A stretch of 64,000 nt of DNA from Sinorhizobium kostiense (lineage in GTDB: Bacteria > Pseudomonadota > Alphaproteobacteria > Rhizobiales > Rhizobiaceae), in contig NZ_JAGILA010000009.1 of NCBI RefSeq assembly GCF_017874595.1, forward strand, positions 1 to 64,000, written 5' to 3'. The notes beneath the pieces are model-generated. The model was given only the letters and a program-made list of their open reading frames with translations, was not told the origin of the DNA and made no database searches. Each line of letters starts with the position of its first letter. Within the stretch, counting starts at the first letter, position 1. A program made the translations under genes and the position numbers. Positions 40,971-51,356 of this stretch are shown here, in pieces.

Positions 40971-41585
40971 ATGGCTACTTGCTACAATTGTGGCGGGAAG
41001 ATCGTATTTCGATATCTGGGAGGTAGTCCAGTTCCAATTCACACGGACGGTGGATGGTGTTCCAGCTTGCAGGGAAACCAGGCATCATCGAAGCCGGCGG
41101 CGTTCGAAACGACCGTTTCCTACGTCAACCCTAACGCGGAGTGCCCCGTTTGCCACGAAAGAGTATATTACTATCAGAGTCCTTTTGGCGGACGCGTGTT
41201 CTTTGACGACTTAGGCTGGCCCTGGCCCAAGCATTCATGCACAGACAACCGAGAGTCTCAGACTAGGGCTGTAAAGACAATTACCTCAAGCATTCACACG
41301 ACATTCCGAAACAAGCAGGGTGAACAGCTTGATCTCTATAAGCTTGTCTCGCTGTCAGACCGCGGTCTGACGGTCGAAATGCGCTTCAGGATCATGCGCG
41401 GGGACCGCTCCTTCTCCGGAGCGATCAGTAAGCCGGAGTTGAAGCGACAAGACATTACCGTTGATGATTTAAAGGTGGCGCCCTCATTCGTTGTTCGGAA
41501 GTATCCAACCTTTCGTCTGTTGGAGTTCATTTCCGCAAGAAAGCAGTGCATCGACCTTCTTAAGCTTCCCAGACTGCAACAGTAG
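40971..41585 (+). CDS. Two-zinc-ribbon protein of unknown function
   Basis: ATG 40971 gives MATCYNCGGKIVFRYLGGSP, then IHTDGGWC and NAECPVCHERVYYYQSPFGG, RVFFDDLGWPWPKHSC: paired CxxC knuckles that would hold two zinc ions, in a 204-residue protein. The second half (YKLVSLSDRGLTVEMRFRIM, DLKVAPSFVVRKYPTFRLLE) is unassigned. It is the only plus-strand gene between the helicase operon and the Druantia-like pair. A 21-base tandem duplication across its 3' end supplies the present stop codon. The upstream 33 codons in frame lack a plausible start context, so the inner ATG was chosen. Confidence 0.7.
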   Translation: MATCYNCGGKIVFRYLGGSPVPIHTDGGWCSSLQGNQASSKPAAFETTVSYVNPNAECPVCHERVYYYQSPFGGRVFFDDLGWPWPKHSCTDNRESQTRAVKTITSSIHTTFRNKQGEQLDLYKLVSLSDRGLTVEMRFRIMRGDRSFSGAISKPELKRQDITVDDLKVAPSFVVRKYPTFRLLEFISARKQCIDLLKLPRLQQ

Positions 41586-41604
41586 CTTCCCAGACTGCAA
41601 CAGT
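41563..41604 (+). repeat. 21-base tandem duplication at the 3' end of the zinc-ribbon gene
   Basis: AGCTTCCCAGACTGCAACAGT occurs twice in a row (41563-41583 and 41584-41604). The first unit's end forms the stop TAG (41583-41585). With one unit only, the gene would read on three more residues (SNQ) to a TAA. Confidence 0.85.
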
Positions 41605-41673
41605 CGAACCAATAAGCTGGGCCTGGAACGTCAGCGGGCATCGATGTCGCTAAGACGGATGCGGAGGCTTAAA

Positions 41674-44600
41674 TCACCGGAGCTCAATGACTATGGGCAT
41701 CCCCTCCTTTTCTCCCATCGAGACAAGATAGTTTCCTCTCTTAATGACCTCGGCTTGTGTATCTGGGTTAGCACGGAAGTCATGACGCGCTGAGGCGTTT
41801 GCCCGCCAAGCGCCGAAGCCTTGATCGAGCAGCACAAGCAGGCGGCGACCATCGAGAAGTGTCATTTCAAGGCTACGTGCATGCGATTGGTCGCGCTTTG
41901 CTAAGATGGAAACACTTGCGCGCGGAAGCAGTTTCTTCAGAATGGCCTGCCTCTCCGCATCGTCGACATAGGGATGAAATGCGTAATACCCTGCTCTCTC
42001 CGCTCTATCGAGCTGAGCGGTTACGATCTCGGTTTGAGTCGTAGCGCCCCGGCCTGGAATCGAGTTGATGACTTCGTAGAGCAGCTTGAAGTTGAGGGGC
42101 GTCAGCAAATAGCGGTCTTGATAGCAAACCTGGGCAACGCCATTCTGACGCAGCGCTGTGATCGACAACGGTGCAGTTTTTTCCAACGCCTGCCAGAACC
42201 TTGCTCCGAAGCCCGTTGAAGGACCATCAACTTCATCGCGCAGCCGGATCAGGCGCGCATTGCCGGAAGACAACTCGAGCAATCGATCGGTCGCAATCGA
42301 CTGCAAGTCAGCTGGCGCGGATGTCTCACCGAGAACCAATGGTTCTGCCCGCCCTAGTCCCCATTGAAGCCCGGGGATCGCGTCAGCGGGATCGGCGGCC
42401 GCAATACCTACTGTTTCTTGACCGACTGTGACACAGGCGACCAGAGGCTTGTTTACCATCTGTGGCAAACTGGCCATCGTCAAAAGGCGCGCGCGCCCAC
42501 TTAGCCGGTGAAGATCAAGCTTCTGGGTAAATTCCAACTCTCTGCCGATCACCTCCCTTGTTGCAATGACAAGGGCCGCTTGCACCTGACTCTCATGAAG
42601 CCTAGTCAACGTATCGGCGAGAGGCCAAGCCACGAGTTCCCAATCTCTCGGAGTACCATGCAGGAAGACAGTCAGTTCCTGCAATTTTCCAGAGAGCCTT
42701 TGACGTTCAAGCCACTCGACGAGCGGCTGACCGACGATTCGAGTCGTTTCACCGAAGACGAGAAGTTCAGTGGGCAGCTTGAGTCGTGCCACGATCATTT
42801 GTGCCAGTTCGAGCGCGCCAGGACGATCTGGAACCTCCTCTCCCAAATTCATATCGGGTCGCAGGATACATGCCGGGCAGCCGTTCTCGCACGACTCGCG
42901 GCAATCAAGCCAACCAATCGCGCGCTCAAGGCAAATTTTGAATTGGTCAAACTCGGCGAGACGGGTGACGAGACCGGCTCCCCCGGCCGCCTTGTCGAAC
43001 AGAAACGCGGAAAGTGCCCTGGCGTTCGCTTCATCGCGGCTGCGGCCGATGGCGATTCCTATCTCACGTGCCTCAGCCCCAACTATTTCGGCCAACGCTT
43101 CCCTGAGACCTGCAGCCAGTGCAAGTCCCTGTGCTCTTTTCGTCCCGGAGGGTAATTGCAGTTCGAAGACGTCCGTGCGGGTGTCGTGGACGAAAACGAG
43201 GTTTCGCTGGATACGTGCGCGCTGTGTGAGGCCCCCCGGGCACGCACCCCGGACCATCTGCTCCTGGCCGATCGGCGCAAGAGGTTTGTGATCCCTAAGC
43301 ACGTCAGGACTGCGCAGCTCATCTATCTCGGCCTCGGCGCGACCACAACATAGGCAGAGGGCATAACCAAAGCCGTGAACGCCGGAGCTGCGCGTGACGA
43401 CTTGTCCCTCGCGATCCCATCGCATGCGACCCACACCCTTATCGGGCAAGGCTTGCCATGGGGATCGAGCGGCGAGCCGCTGCATTTCATAAGGAACATG
43501 CCCCAGACTCTCGTACCCGGTATGTGGTGCACAGCGCCCCATGAAGCCGGTTGGCCTAAGCGTATTGAAACTCTCAAGCTGTGCCGAACCACACTGGGGG
43601 CAAGCGTCGGGGATGTCTTGCAAAGCGCGAAGCATGCCGAACGCATCGCATGCTGGGCAGTTCCACATGACCTGCAAATCCTCGAGGCCGGATGCATCAG
43701 CTATAGCCGACCAGGCAGGTCGCAGGCCTTCGCTTTGGTGCACCAGCCCGTCGATGACAATTTCCGCACCCGGCGCATACTCGCGAATCGCGACGTCCAA
43801 AGTGCGGGAAGCGCCGCCCTGGTATTCGCCATAAGCGATCTTCTCCTGAGTGTCTTCGCGGCGATGGCTGGAAATGTGATCGAAGCTGACCACATCCACC
43901 GGAAAGCCGTATGACGGGGTAAATCCTCGACGGGCAAGTTCAGAGAGCAGAAACTCCCCATGCATGCGCCGAGCGCGATACGCGAACGCCTTCCGAACAT
44001 CCTCTTCCGTGGCGAGACCGGCGCGCTCCAAGAGCGTTTCATATTCATTCCGCCACCGGAAAAGCAGGTGCTCAAAGCTTTCTTGCGTCTCAGCGCACAG
44101 GTAAGCGCTGTCGCGGCTCTCCAGAATGGTCCCCCGCACGAGGCGCGCGAGTTGCTCTGTCTGTTTCTCAATGAACTCCGCGTTACCAAGAACAACGTGG
44201 AAACTGTCTGCGTTGTTCTGTGGAGCAACGGGCGCCTCCACTTCTTCGGTCGCCCCGAAAAAGGCCCCGATGGAAGTCCTAATGTCGAGCCCCTGCTGGG
44301 ATCGCAGAAAAGATCCGAGCAGGGCAGCGTGGACATGTCGCGTGACGATGGGCGCGCTGTCCAGCCGCACTGCCGGCGCGGCGATAGGGGCCGTCAGAAA
44401 CTTCAGCGGGTCCTGAAACACAACCTGATCCAACGGCAGATCACGGCAGAAGGTCAGGCCAAACGCCCACGGTTCGCCGCGTCGGCCGGCCCGACCGACA
44501 CGCTGGCGGTAATTGGAGATGGAGGGAGGGACGTTCGAGTTCGCCACAAGCGCAACATTGGGAATGTCAACGCCCATCTCCATGGTGGTGGAGCAGTTTA

Positions 44601-47600
44601 GCAGATTGATCTGCCCCTCCTTAAAGCGCTCCTCGTAGCGCTGTAGCACTGGGCGTTCGATCTGTGCCGAATGTTCTTGTGCGCGGAGGAAGGGCGGATA
44701 AATGGCGATGCGGTCATGGAGGTCCGTCCAGAGGCCCCAGGCCCTCAGGTCGCTGACACCAGCATTTTCTCGGCACCACCGTGCCACTTCCTCCCGCTCC
44801 TCTCGCCCCAGACCACCCGCATTTGCGACAGGAAGACGCGGGAGATCGACTGGGGCAAGACGGCGTTCGTCGGCCGGGCCGAAAGGAGAAGGGCCGCCCG
44901 TAGTATAGCCGAAAATGCGCCTTGTGATTGGGCAGAGCCAGCCTCGATCGACTCGGACGACCGCCGCCTTCGAGAAATCCAACCGCCAAGCCCCGCGGCC
45001 GGAGTCACGAGCGGCCGTTGTGGTAATCAATGTCCAAAGCGCGTCCAAGACCTCCCGCGCGCGATCTTGGTCCACGAGATCGTCCGGATTTCCTTCAATG
45101 AGACGGTATATCAGCCGCTGAAACCGCGAGGGCTTTCCCTGGTAAGGTGTTGATCCGGGCCAGAATATCGCATTCTTCTCTGTCACGTTGTCGCGAGAGG
45201 TGCCGGCGCTAAAGACGGAGCGCCGACCCGGGCGCCTAGGATTAATCCAGCGCGCTATGTTGTCGTTCTGTATATCGACCGCAAAATTGTCGCGGAAAAT
45301 GAAATCAATTGCAGCTTGCGCCAAACCAACCCAACCTTCCGGTTCGATGCCCGCCTCTTGCAGAACCCGAGGCACGCTCTGGAACGCGCGCGCGTCCATT
45401 GCCGGAAACATAAAGCGGACCAACCCCATCGTCTCGGCATTGTTTTGCACGCGCGGCCGACGGAAAAGCTCACGATATAAAAGCATTTCCGCCAGTTTTT
45501 CCGGGTGCTTGGCCATATCGTTACCGCCCCAGGCGCGCTCCTCCCAAACCTTAGTGCAGAATTCCCGGAGTTCGGATTGATCTGCAAAGCGGCTGACGAG
45601 AATATTCCAGCTGACCGGATTTGCGGTACCGGCAAGTTGCCTTTCAATCGCGGCGATGTCGTCGGCAAAATCTTCTGGCTCAGATTGGTACAGTCGGAGT
45701 CGTTTCTCGAGTTTAGCTCGTTCCTCGCCCGATAATCCCTGTCCTTCCTGCACAATGTGATACAGGAAGGAGCGCGTCAGGGTGCGCTCCGCATCCTGCT
45801 GGAGTTTCGCCGCCAAACGAGCCACGCCCTGACGGCTGTCAGAGAAAGTGATCGCTCGCCGTCCGCCCATAGGAACGCCCGGCTTGCCGAGGGGCTGCGA
45901 AAGCCGTTCCAAAACGTCGGGGAGGGCGTTGCCCATGAAAAATGGCGCGCCGTAGCGTTGAGGCCGGAGCGCTGTCCGATCAGCGCCTGAGCAGCAGTTG
46001 CGGGATTTCTCAAACTCAATAACATCGAGCGCGATGCAGCGAACGTCGGCTGGCGCCCCGTTGTCGTAGAGCGCGCCGGATTCGACACACAAATGGCGGT
46101 CGGAGGTAGTTTTGCGAGCAGGGCGCAGCCAAACCGTGTCACTGACTGATGCTGTTGCTTCCACGTCCGGATCAGGTTCTTCGTCGATGGCATACTCATC
46201 GCCTTGAGCCCCGCGCAGCGGAACGAGGCGGGCTTTTACCCCCGATTCTCGTCCGGCAACGAGGTGGGGCGTGCCGCATTCTGCACATGCAAGGAGTTCA
46301 AAAACGGGTGCGCCACAGTGGCAATGATCGCGTTGCGCTAGCCACACGGCGCCGAACCCCCAGCCGGCTTCTGGTGCGGCGAGTTCCGGATCGCGACATG
46401 GACAGGATGGATCAACGCAAGCCCAGAGGCCGCCCTGCGCACGGTGGAATAGATGCGCGCGCCAGGGAAGCAGCAACCTACTCGTTTTCGGGTCTCTTGC
46501 CCGTGCTGCGGCATCGAGAACAGCTTGCGCGTCGTGAGCATTGTTCGGTGTGCCGAACAGGATCGTGCTGATCTCGGGAAGGCGTAGCCCCTGCGACTCC
46601 ATCTTGTGCCGAAGGCGGCGGATGCGGGGATGAGATGCCAGACGATCCCAGAGTTCTAGCGGGGAGACAGTCTCCAGTTCCGCAGGATAAAGGGGTAGAT
46701 CGGCGGTGGTCGGGGGCAGGGCTGGGTCTGCTTCACTCCCTTCGATAACACGGACCTTTTCGTCGCCTGTACCCGCGAGGTCGGCGACGAACCGTTTCAA
46801 TTTGGCCTCTGTCTCCTCCTTGGCCCCCTCGCTAATAGTCGCGGAGGTTGCGATGATCTGAACCTGCTCCGGCCCCACGCCAAATGCCGTCCGGACGCGG
46901 CGCAATAGCAGCGCCATTTCTGCGGCCTGGGCGCCAATATAGCCATGGGCTTCATCGAGCACGATCCAGCGCAACAGGCGTTGCGATCGATCTAGGATCG
47001 ACTGGTCCTTGGCCCGGAGCAGCAGATATTCCAGCATGGTCACATTGGTGATGAGGATCGATGGCGGATTCTCCCGGATGCTCCTCCGGTCTCCCAGCTC
47101 GGCCCCGCCCAAGACTTGCTTCACATCCCTTGGCTTTTCCGGTGTCAGACCGTTGTATAGAGCATAGCTGATGCGGTCCTTCAGCCCTTCCGTCCAGGCG
47201 TTGAGCCGATCCCGTTGAGATTCGATCAGGGCGTTCAGCGGATAGATCACTATGGCGCGGACGCCTGAGAGGCGGCCCTTGGCCGGATCTCGCAGAAGGC
47301 TGTCGAGCATCGGGATCATGAAACATTCAGTCTTGCCTGAGCCCGTACCGGAGGTCACAAGGCACGAATGCCCTTGCCCCGCAGCCTGCCAAGCTTCAAG
47401 CTGATGTCGATAAGGACGTCTGTCGCGCGGCATGCGTTCGGCCGTCGCGCCGTCCAGCGCATCGACAAGGCGTGGATGGAGAAGTCTCCCCGAGAGCTCG
47501 CCCAATGTCTCTGGCGTTTGCTCCCACACAAGCGCCGCTTCGAACACCGGGGCACTGATGAGCGATCCCTCCGTGCCCGGCCGAGCGGCAAGGCGGCGCA

Positions 47601-47709
47601 TCAGAGTCGCGTTCAAGGCTGGATTTGCTATGCGACCCCGTGCCACGACGGCCGCGGCCGATCGATCGCACATATGCTCCAGGGTTTCGGAAAGTGTAGA
47701 ACGATTCAT
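41674..47709 (-). CDS. druE: Large DEAH-type helicase with DUF1998, DruE-like
   Basis: The product is 2,011 residues. Helicase motifs: GTGSGKT at 121-127, DEAH at 252-255 (WIVLDEAHGYIGAQ), MEMGVDIPNVALVANSNVPP and NYRQRVGRAGRRGEPWAFGL. A Cys-rich insertion (about 430-490, CVDPSCPCRDPE and DHCHCGAPVFELLACAECGT) and a DUF1998 zinc site near ARFLCLERA...CRESCENGCPACILRP follow. About 400 residues after that include a predicted C-terminal extra domain. Size and layout fit DruE, the shared helicase of Druantia systems. Its ATG overlaps the stop of the partner gene by four bases. Druantia blocks phages by an unknown mechanism. Intact. Confidence 0.85.
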   Translation of the reverse strand: MNRSTLSETLEHMCDRSAAAVVARGRIANPALNATLMRRLAARPGTEGSLISAPVFEAALVWEQTPETLGELSGRLLHPRLVDALDGATAERMPRDRRPYRHQLEAWQAAGQGHSCLVTSGTGSGKTECFMIPMLDSLLRDPAKGRLSGVRAIVIYPLNALIESQRDRLNAWTEGLKDRISYALYNGLTPEKPRDVKQVLGGAELGDRRSIRENPPSILITNVTMLEYLLLRAKDQSILDRSQRLLRWIVLDEAHGYIGAQAAEMALLLRRVRTAFGVGPEQVQIIATSATISEGAKEETEAKLKRFVADLAGTGDEKVRVIEGSEADPALPPTTADLPLYPAELETVSPLELWDRLASHPRIRRLRHKMESQGLRLPEISTILFGTPNNAHDAQAVLDAAARARDPKTSRLLLPWRAHLFHRAQGGLWACVDPSCPCRDPELAAPEAGWGFGAVWLAQRDHCHCGAPVFELLACAECGTPHLVAGRESGVKARLVPLRGAQGDEYAIDEEPDPDVEATASVSDTVWLRPARKTTSDRHLCVESGALYDNGAPADVRCIALDVIEFEKSRNCCSGADRTALRPQRYGAPFFMGNALPDVLERLSQPLGKPGVPMGGRRAITFSDSRQGVARLAAKLQQDAERTLTRSFLYHIVQEGQGLSGEERAKLEKRLRLYQSEPEDFADDIAAIERQLAGTANPVSWNILVSRFADQSELREFCTKVWEERAWGGNDMAKHPEKLAEMLLYRELFRRPRVQNNAETMGLVRFMFPAMDARAFQSVPRVLQEAGIEPEGWVGLAQAAIDFIFRDNFAVDIQNDNIARWINPRRPGRRSVFSAGTSRDNVTEKNAIFWPGSTPYQGKPSRFQRLIYRLIEGNPDDLVDQDRAREVLDALWTLITTTAARDSGRGAWRLDFSKAAVVRVDRGWLCPITRRIFGYTTGGPSPFGPADERRLAPVDLPRLPVANAGGLGREEREEVARWCRENAGVSDLRAWGLWTDLHDRIAIYPPFLRAQEHSAQIERPVLQRYEERFKEGQINLLNCSTTMEMGVDIPNVALVANSNVPPSISNYRQRVGRAGRRGEPWAFGLTFCRDLPLDQVVFQDPLKFLTAPIAAPAVRLDSAPIVTRHVHAALLGSFLRSQQGLDIRTSIGAFFGATEEVEAPVAPQNNADSFHVVLGNAEFIEKQTEQLARLVRGTILESRDSAYLCAETQESFEHLLFRWRNEYETLLERAGLATEEDVRKAFAYRARRMHGEFLLSELARRGFTPSYGFPVDVVSFDHISSHRREDTQEKIAYGEYQGGASRTLDVAIREYAPGAEIVIDGLVHQSEGLRPAWSAIADASGLEDLQVMWNCPACDAFGMLRALQDIPDACPQCGSAQLESFNTLRPTGFMGRCAPHTGYESLGHVPYEMQRLAARSPWQALPDKGVGRMRWDREGQVVTRSSGVHGFGYALCLCCGRAEAEIDELRSPDVLRDHKPLAPIGQEQMVRGACPGGLTQRARIQRNLVFVHDTRTDVFELQLPSGTKRAQGLALAAGLREALAEIVGAEAREIGIAIGRSRDEANARALSAFLFDKAAGGAGLVTRLAEFDQFKICLERAIGWLDCRESCENGCPACILRPDMNLGEEVPDRPGALELAQMIVARLKLPTELLVFGETTRIVGQPLVEWLERQRLSGKLQELTVFLHGTPRDWELVAWPLADTLTRLHESQVQAALVIATREVIGRELEFTQKLDLHRLSGRARLLTMASLPQMVNKPLVACVTVGQETVGIAAADPADAIPGLQWGLGRAEPLVLGETSAPADLQSIATDRLLELSSGNARLIRLRDEVDGPSTGFGARFWQALEKTAPLSITALRQNGVAQVCYQDRYLLTPLNFKLLYEVINSIPGRGATTQTEIVTAQLDRAERAGYYAFHPYVDDAERQAILKKLLPRASVSILAKRDQSHARSLEMTLLDGRRLLVLLDQGFGAWRANASARHDFRANPDTQAEVIKRGNYLVSMGEKEGMPIVIELR

Positions 47710-50700
47710 GGAACGACTTTCTGGAGAAGAAGCGCTAGCGCGACGGGAAGCGCAGCATCAAAATAGTGCGGATCAACAAGGCGCAGGTTGATAAGCGTTA
47801 GCATCGTCCTTGGATCGTTCGAAACCCCTCGCAGGCCCGCCGCCATCTCGGCCGCAACAAGCGGTGCCTCGACGAGTTTCTGAACATGCGCATTGAAGGA
47901 GGGCATGCCGCTTGGACGAGATATTGGCGTCAGCCCCTTTATGCCGCTCGGCAGCCAATCGTGTCTCCGCGCTGCCTCGTGAGTGAGTGCAACGAGCCTA
48001 TCTTTGGAGGGAGGAACCGCGACCTTCTGCAAAAGCCCGACGGGCATTTGGGGGAACAATTCCGCTTGAGAGAGCGCCGCACCGAGATGGCCGGCAAGCT
48101 CCGCGTGCAACGAAAGTATGTCTTCCACTCTCCGCGCTAAGGCGACGACGGCTTCCTGTTTGGCCTCACTTTCGTCTTCCAGCACATCAACATATTGCTC
48201 GACAAGACAGGAATGCTCGACTGACAAGGCCTCGGCAAAGGCCGAGATCGGGAAGACTGGCCAGAATATTGGTGTTGCCAAATCGAGCGCGAGCGCTTGG
48301 GCGAGATCCGCCTTTGAAACACGCAAGATGAGCCGGACGGCAGCTTGCGGCACACGCGCCAATGCTTGTACCTGATCCAGAATGCCCGCGTCGCCGCCTC
48401 CGATTGCGGCATGGATTAGCTTCCATTGCCGCCTCCATTCCGCACGATCTCTGCTTGCCGCAAGAATCCGCCAGGTGTCAGCATATTTTTCGATGCGCTG
48501 TTCGCGTGTCGAAAATGGTATTGGAGTCGGCGACCATACCGCCGCTCGCTGAATCTGCCCATTCAGAGAAGGCTGGATAAGCCACAGAGTCTCGCCATCC
48601 GGTAGCAGTGCTCGAAGATCGATCTCTCCTTGGGCCTCAATAGCTTGCTGCAGAACTCTTTCGGGATTGTTGAGGTCGATTGCGTGAAGCGCGGCGATGG
48701 CTTGGGTCGAAATCTGCCGAAACACGCCCTCTCCGGCCACACCATCACGTTTCAATCCAAGTCGGAGTTTTCCCTCAGACGTGATCTCCGATTGATGGTG
48801 ATAACGTCGGATGTCGAGGCGACGGCTTTCCTTCCCACCAGTAACTAGATTGAGCCTGACCTCCGAGTCCGGACCCGCATGCGCGAGCATGGAACGGATA
48901 AGGGGCGTATACGCAGCAAGCGGGGTTTCCCCCTCAATTCGTATAGCGACACACTGGTCTTTCATCCGCAATTGTAGTTCACCGCGGAGGTCTTTCGGCA
49001 TGACGGCGCGCCATCCGCGTAGCGCCTCTACAGAGAGAGGCGTGTCCTGTTCAAGGCGCCTGTTGTCGGGGCCCAGAAGCATTCCGTCGCGCGCGGGCCA
49101 AGGTGCAATGAGTTCAACTTCTCGCCGATCCACCAGGGACTTGAGCCGCAATCTCACGACACCCGGCGGTGCGCCCGCGACGGAAACAGCCAAGCGGGCT
49201 TGACCGCCGCTCAGCCGTATTCGCTGCGATTCCTCTCCCGCTTCAAGCGTAAGCACCAATCCTTCGGGGAGACCGTCCGCCAGCAATTCCAGAGCGCCCG
49301 CACCGATTTCGCGGAGAGCTATGCGAGCTCTTGCCGGCAGCGCGACATAGCGCAATCGCGCGCTCGCCATGCCCTGCTCTACCCACTCGGCGATTTCGGC
49401 CATAAGAGTGCGCGCTGGACGTCTTCGAATTTCCTTTTCCGATAGTTGCCGAAAAGAGCTGCTGTCGCGCTGTCCAAACAGCGCCGGCTGTCCCAGGAAC
49501 ACATGTCCACCAGCGCTGGCAAGACGCCATGAGGCAAGCACATTTCCATGTGCCATCATGCGCGCTTCAGCGCATTCCACATCCGAGCCCGTTGCTATGC
49601 TCCAGCATTGCTCGCCGATGAAGACATTTCCACTCCCTTGCAACGGCCAAAGCAGACCGTGAGGCCCGACCTGGGGCTCCCCAGCGGTAACACCATCGCC
49701 GACGATGGGCCTTGTTTCAGCATTGGTCAGAAGCCAAATTCGCGGGGACCGGGTTTTTGCGCCCTCGGCGACCGGCAGTAAGACGGACGGCGGACCATCT
49801 TGGTCCGTTTCTCCTTCTTCCTTCCAAAAACTGGGCGTTTCATCGGGCAATGGAAAGGCGGGAACCACCTCCACCTCGTCGATCAAGCGGCCATCCGCGT
49901 ATCCCGCGAGCACAAGCGGCTTTTCCAAATCGAGTGTGAGAGCTGTGGCCCCCCCACCAAGACGTCGTAGTTCCCAGCCGCGTTCGATTGGCGAAGCGCT
50001 ATACACAATCGCGCTCGTCCTGTTGGCAACATCACCAGTCGCCAGAAAGCGCAACCATAGACCATGAGCAGTCGACGGCAACAAATGCGCTGAAAGCACG
50101 CCATCGGCGCCCAACCGTACTACGGACTGCCATTCTCCCGAGCCTTCGTTCCGAACCAAAGCACGCCAGGCGGGTGGACCAGACAAGGAAACCGCCCGGC
50201 GTTCAGCGCGAAGCGCTGGGCGTATCAGGTTTTCGGCAACCTCTTTTGAAAGCCTTAGCGGCAACGATCGCACCCAATCCGGTCGATTTCGGTCCAACCA
50301 GCGGTCAATGATCTCCGTTGGGATGTCCTTGGGTGGCTCCGCCCGCAGCCGGACTAGCGCAAGACCTAGGTCCGCCAGCAAGCGAACGATATCCTGTGAC
50401 TGGAAAGTTTGCGGCATGCCCGCGACCCGCTGCGCCGCGATGCGACAGGCAAGATCATCGGGAATATCCGCTCCCTCTGCCTCGAAATCTGCGAGCAGAC
50501 CTTTAATCAGCCGGCCATACAGGCCCTGTTGCACCAGCAAGGCCTGCGGCAGTCCGCCTTCGGCCATCAGCGTGTGAAGGTAAAGGTGGATGCCCGCCTC
50601 GGAGATGCGAACCGGACGTTTCCACCATCGTAAACCCCGCTCAACAAGTTCCTTTCCGAGGCTATGGTCTCCGGGCCGACCCAGGCCACGGAAGACAAAC

Positions 50701-50924
50701 TCCCAAGTCAGTGGTCCGCCTTTAAAGCGAGCTCGAATATGCTCCGCAGCCCAAAGGACAAAACGTGCAGCTGTGCTGTCGAGAATCTCGCCCGTCGCCA
50801 GCCGAACATGCAGCATTTGCCCGAGCTCGGCATGCCTTTCCTCTGTTAGCGGCACCGCATAAAGCGGACGGCCATCGGCCGTGTCACGGCCAATTTCGGC
50901 AAGAATGCGCTTTATAACAGGCAT
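47706..50924 (-). CDS. druH: DruH-like partner of a type III Druantia system
   Basis: The product is 1,072 residues, without any enzyme motif I can name. It starts MPVIKRILAEIGRDTADGRP and has an N-terminal helical region (PLTWEFVFRGLGRPGDHSLG), long beta-rich stretches with repeated Leu-Arg patterns (LRLKSLVDRREVELIAPWPA) and a helical C-terminus. A large unknown protein translated just before a DUF1998 helicase of about 2,000 residues is the arrangement of Druantia type III (DruH plus DruE), and the four-base overlap ties them. The call rests on that context and on length, not on a remembered sequence. Intact. Confidence 0.7.
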   Translation of the reverse strand: MPVIKRILAEIGRDTADGRPLYAVPLTEERHAELGQMLHVRLATGEILDSTAARFVLWAAEHIRARFKGGPLTWEFVFRGLGRPGDHSLGKELVERGLRWWKRPVRISEAGIHLYLHTLMAEGGLPQALLVQQGLYGRLIKGLLADFEAEGADIPDDLACRIAAQRVAGMPQTFQSQDIVRLLADLGLALVRLRAEPPKDIPTEIIDRWLDRNRPDWVRSLPLRLSKEVAENLIRPALRAERRAVSLSGPPAWRALVRNEGSGEWQSVVRLGADGVLSAHLLPSTAHGLWLRFLATGDVANRTSAIVYSASPIERGWELRRLGGGATALTLDLEKPLVLAGYADGRLIDEVEVVPAFPLPDETPSFWKEEGETDQDGPPSVLLPVAEGAKTRSPRIWLLTNAETRPIVGDGVTAGEPQVGPHGLLWPLQGSGNVFIGEQCWSIATGSDVECAEARMMAHGNVLASWRLASAGGHVFLGQPALFGQRDSSSFRQLSEKEIRRRPARTLMAEIAEWVEQGMASARLRYVALPARARIALREIGAGALELLADGLPEGLVLTLEAGEESQRIRLSGGQARLAVSVAGAPPGVVRLRLKSLVDRREVELIAPWPARDGMLLGPDNRRLEQDTPLSVEALRGWRAVMPKDLRGELQLRMKDQCVAIRIEGETPLAAYTPLIRSMLAHAGPDSEVRLNLVTGGKESRRLDIRRYHHQSEITSEGKLRLGLKRDGVAGEGVFRQISTQAIAALHAIDLNNPERVLQQAIEAQGEIDLRALLPDGETLWLIQPSLNGQIQRAAVWSPTPIPFSTREQRIEKYADTWRILAASRDRAEWRRQWKLIHAAIGGGDAGILDQVQALARVPQAAVRLILRVSKADLAQALALDLATPIFWPVFPISAFAEALSVEHSCLVEQYVDVLEDESEAKQEAVVALARRVEDILSLHAELAGHLGAALSQAELFPQMPVGLLQKVAVPPSKDRLVALTHEAARRHDWLPSGIKGLTPISRPSGMPSFNAHVQKLVEAPLVAAEMAAGLRGVSNDPRTMLTLINLRLVDPHYFDAALPVALALLLQKVVP

Positions 50925-51356
50925 GCCCCCTCCCGCCTGCCGACGTAAGAACTCTCATACGAGTTGCAGGGTTGCAGCTTATTTTAAGTTGCCATGCTCC
51001 TCCAGATCGAATCTTCAGCATTGATCTATTTTGACGAGCGGTTTTGTGGCGGGAAGGCACTTCGGTACGGCATATCATGCGGTCTTGGGGATCCGGTCGA
51101 ACCATTCAACGCAAGATAGCCGCTGTTAAGCGCAAGTGGAACTCGGTTTCGTTCCTAATAGACGACGCCCCTTTCAACTCGCCCATACAGGGTAGTGGAT
51201 TTCCAGCGAGTGAACGTTGGTGCGGAGGCGCGAACACGATCGTTGGCTGGAACGCGCTCGTATCGTGCAAGTCGAGCCATCCGCGCCGGTCGTTCTATAG
51301 CTGAACTTCAAAAATTGGCTTACCTAATCCGAGGGCACAAGCGATGTGATGAGCGT
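50925..51356. other. Intergenic region upstream of the Druantia-like pair
   Basis: 432 bases with no supported gene; overlapping ORFs here have no motifs. It should contain the Druantia promoter (minus strand) and the 3' end of the HEPN gene. No inverted repeat stands out. Confidence 0.4.

Noticed and set aside
51044-51304. Plus-strand ORF upstream of Druantia
   Set aside because: No motif, poor start context and atypical composition; treated as promoter DNA.
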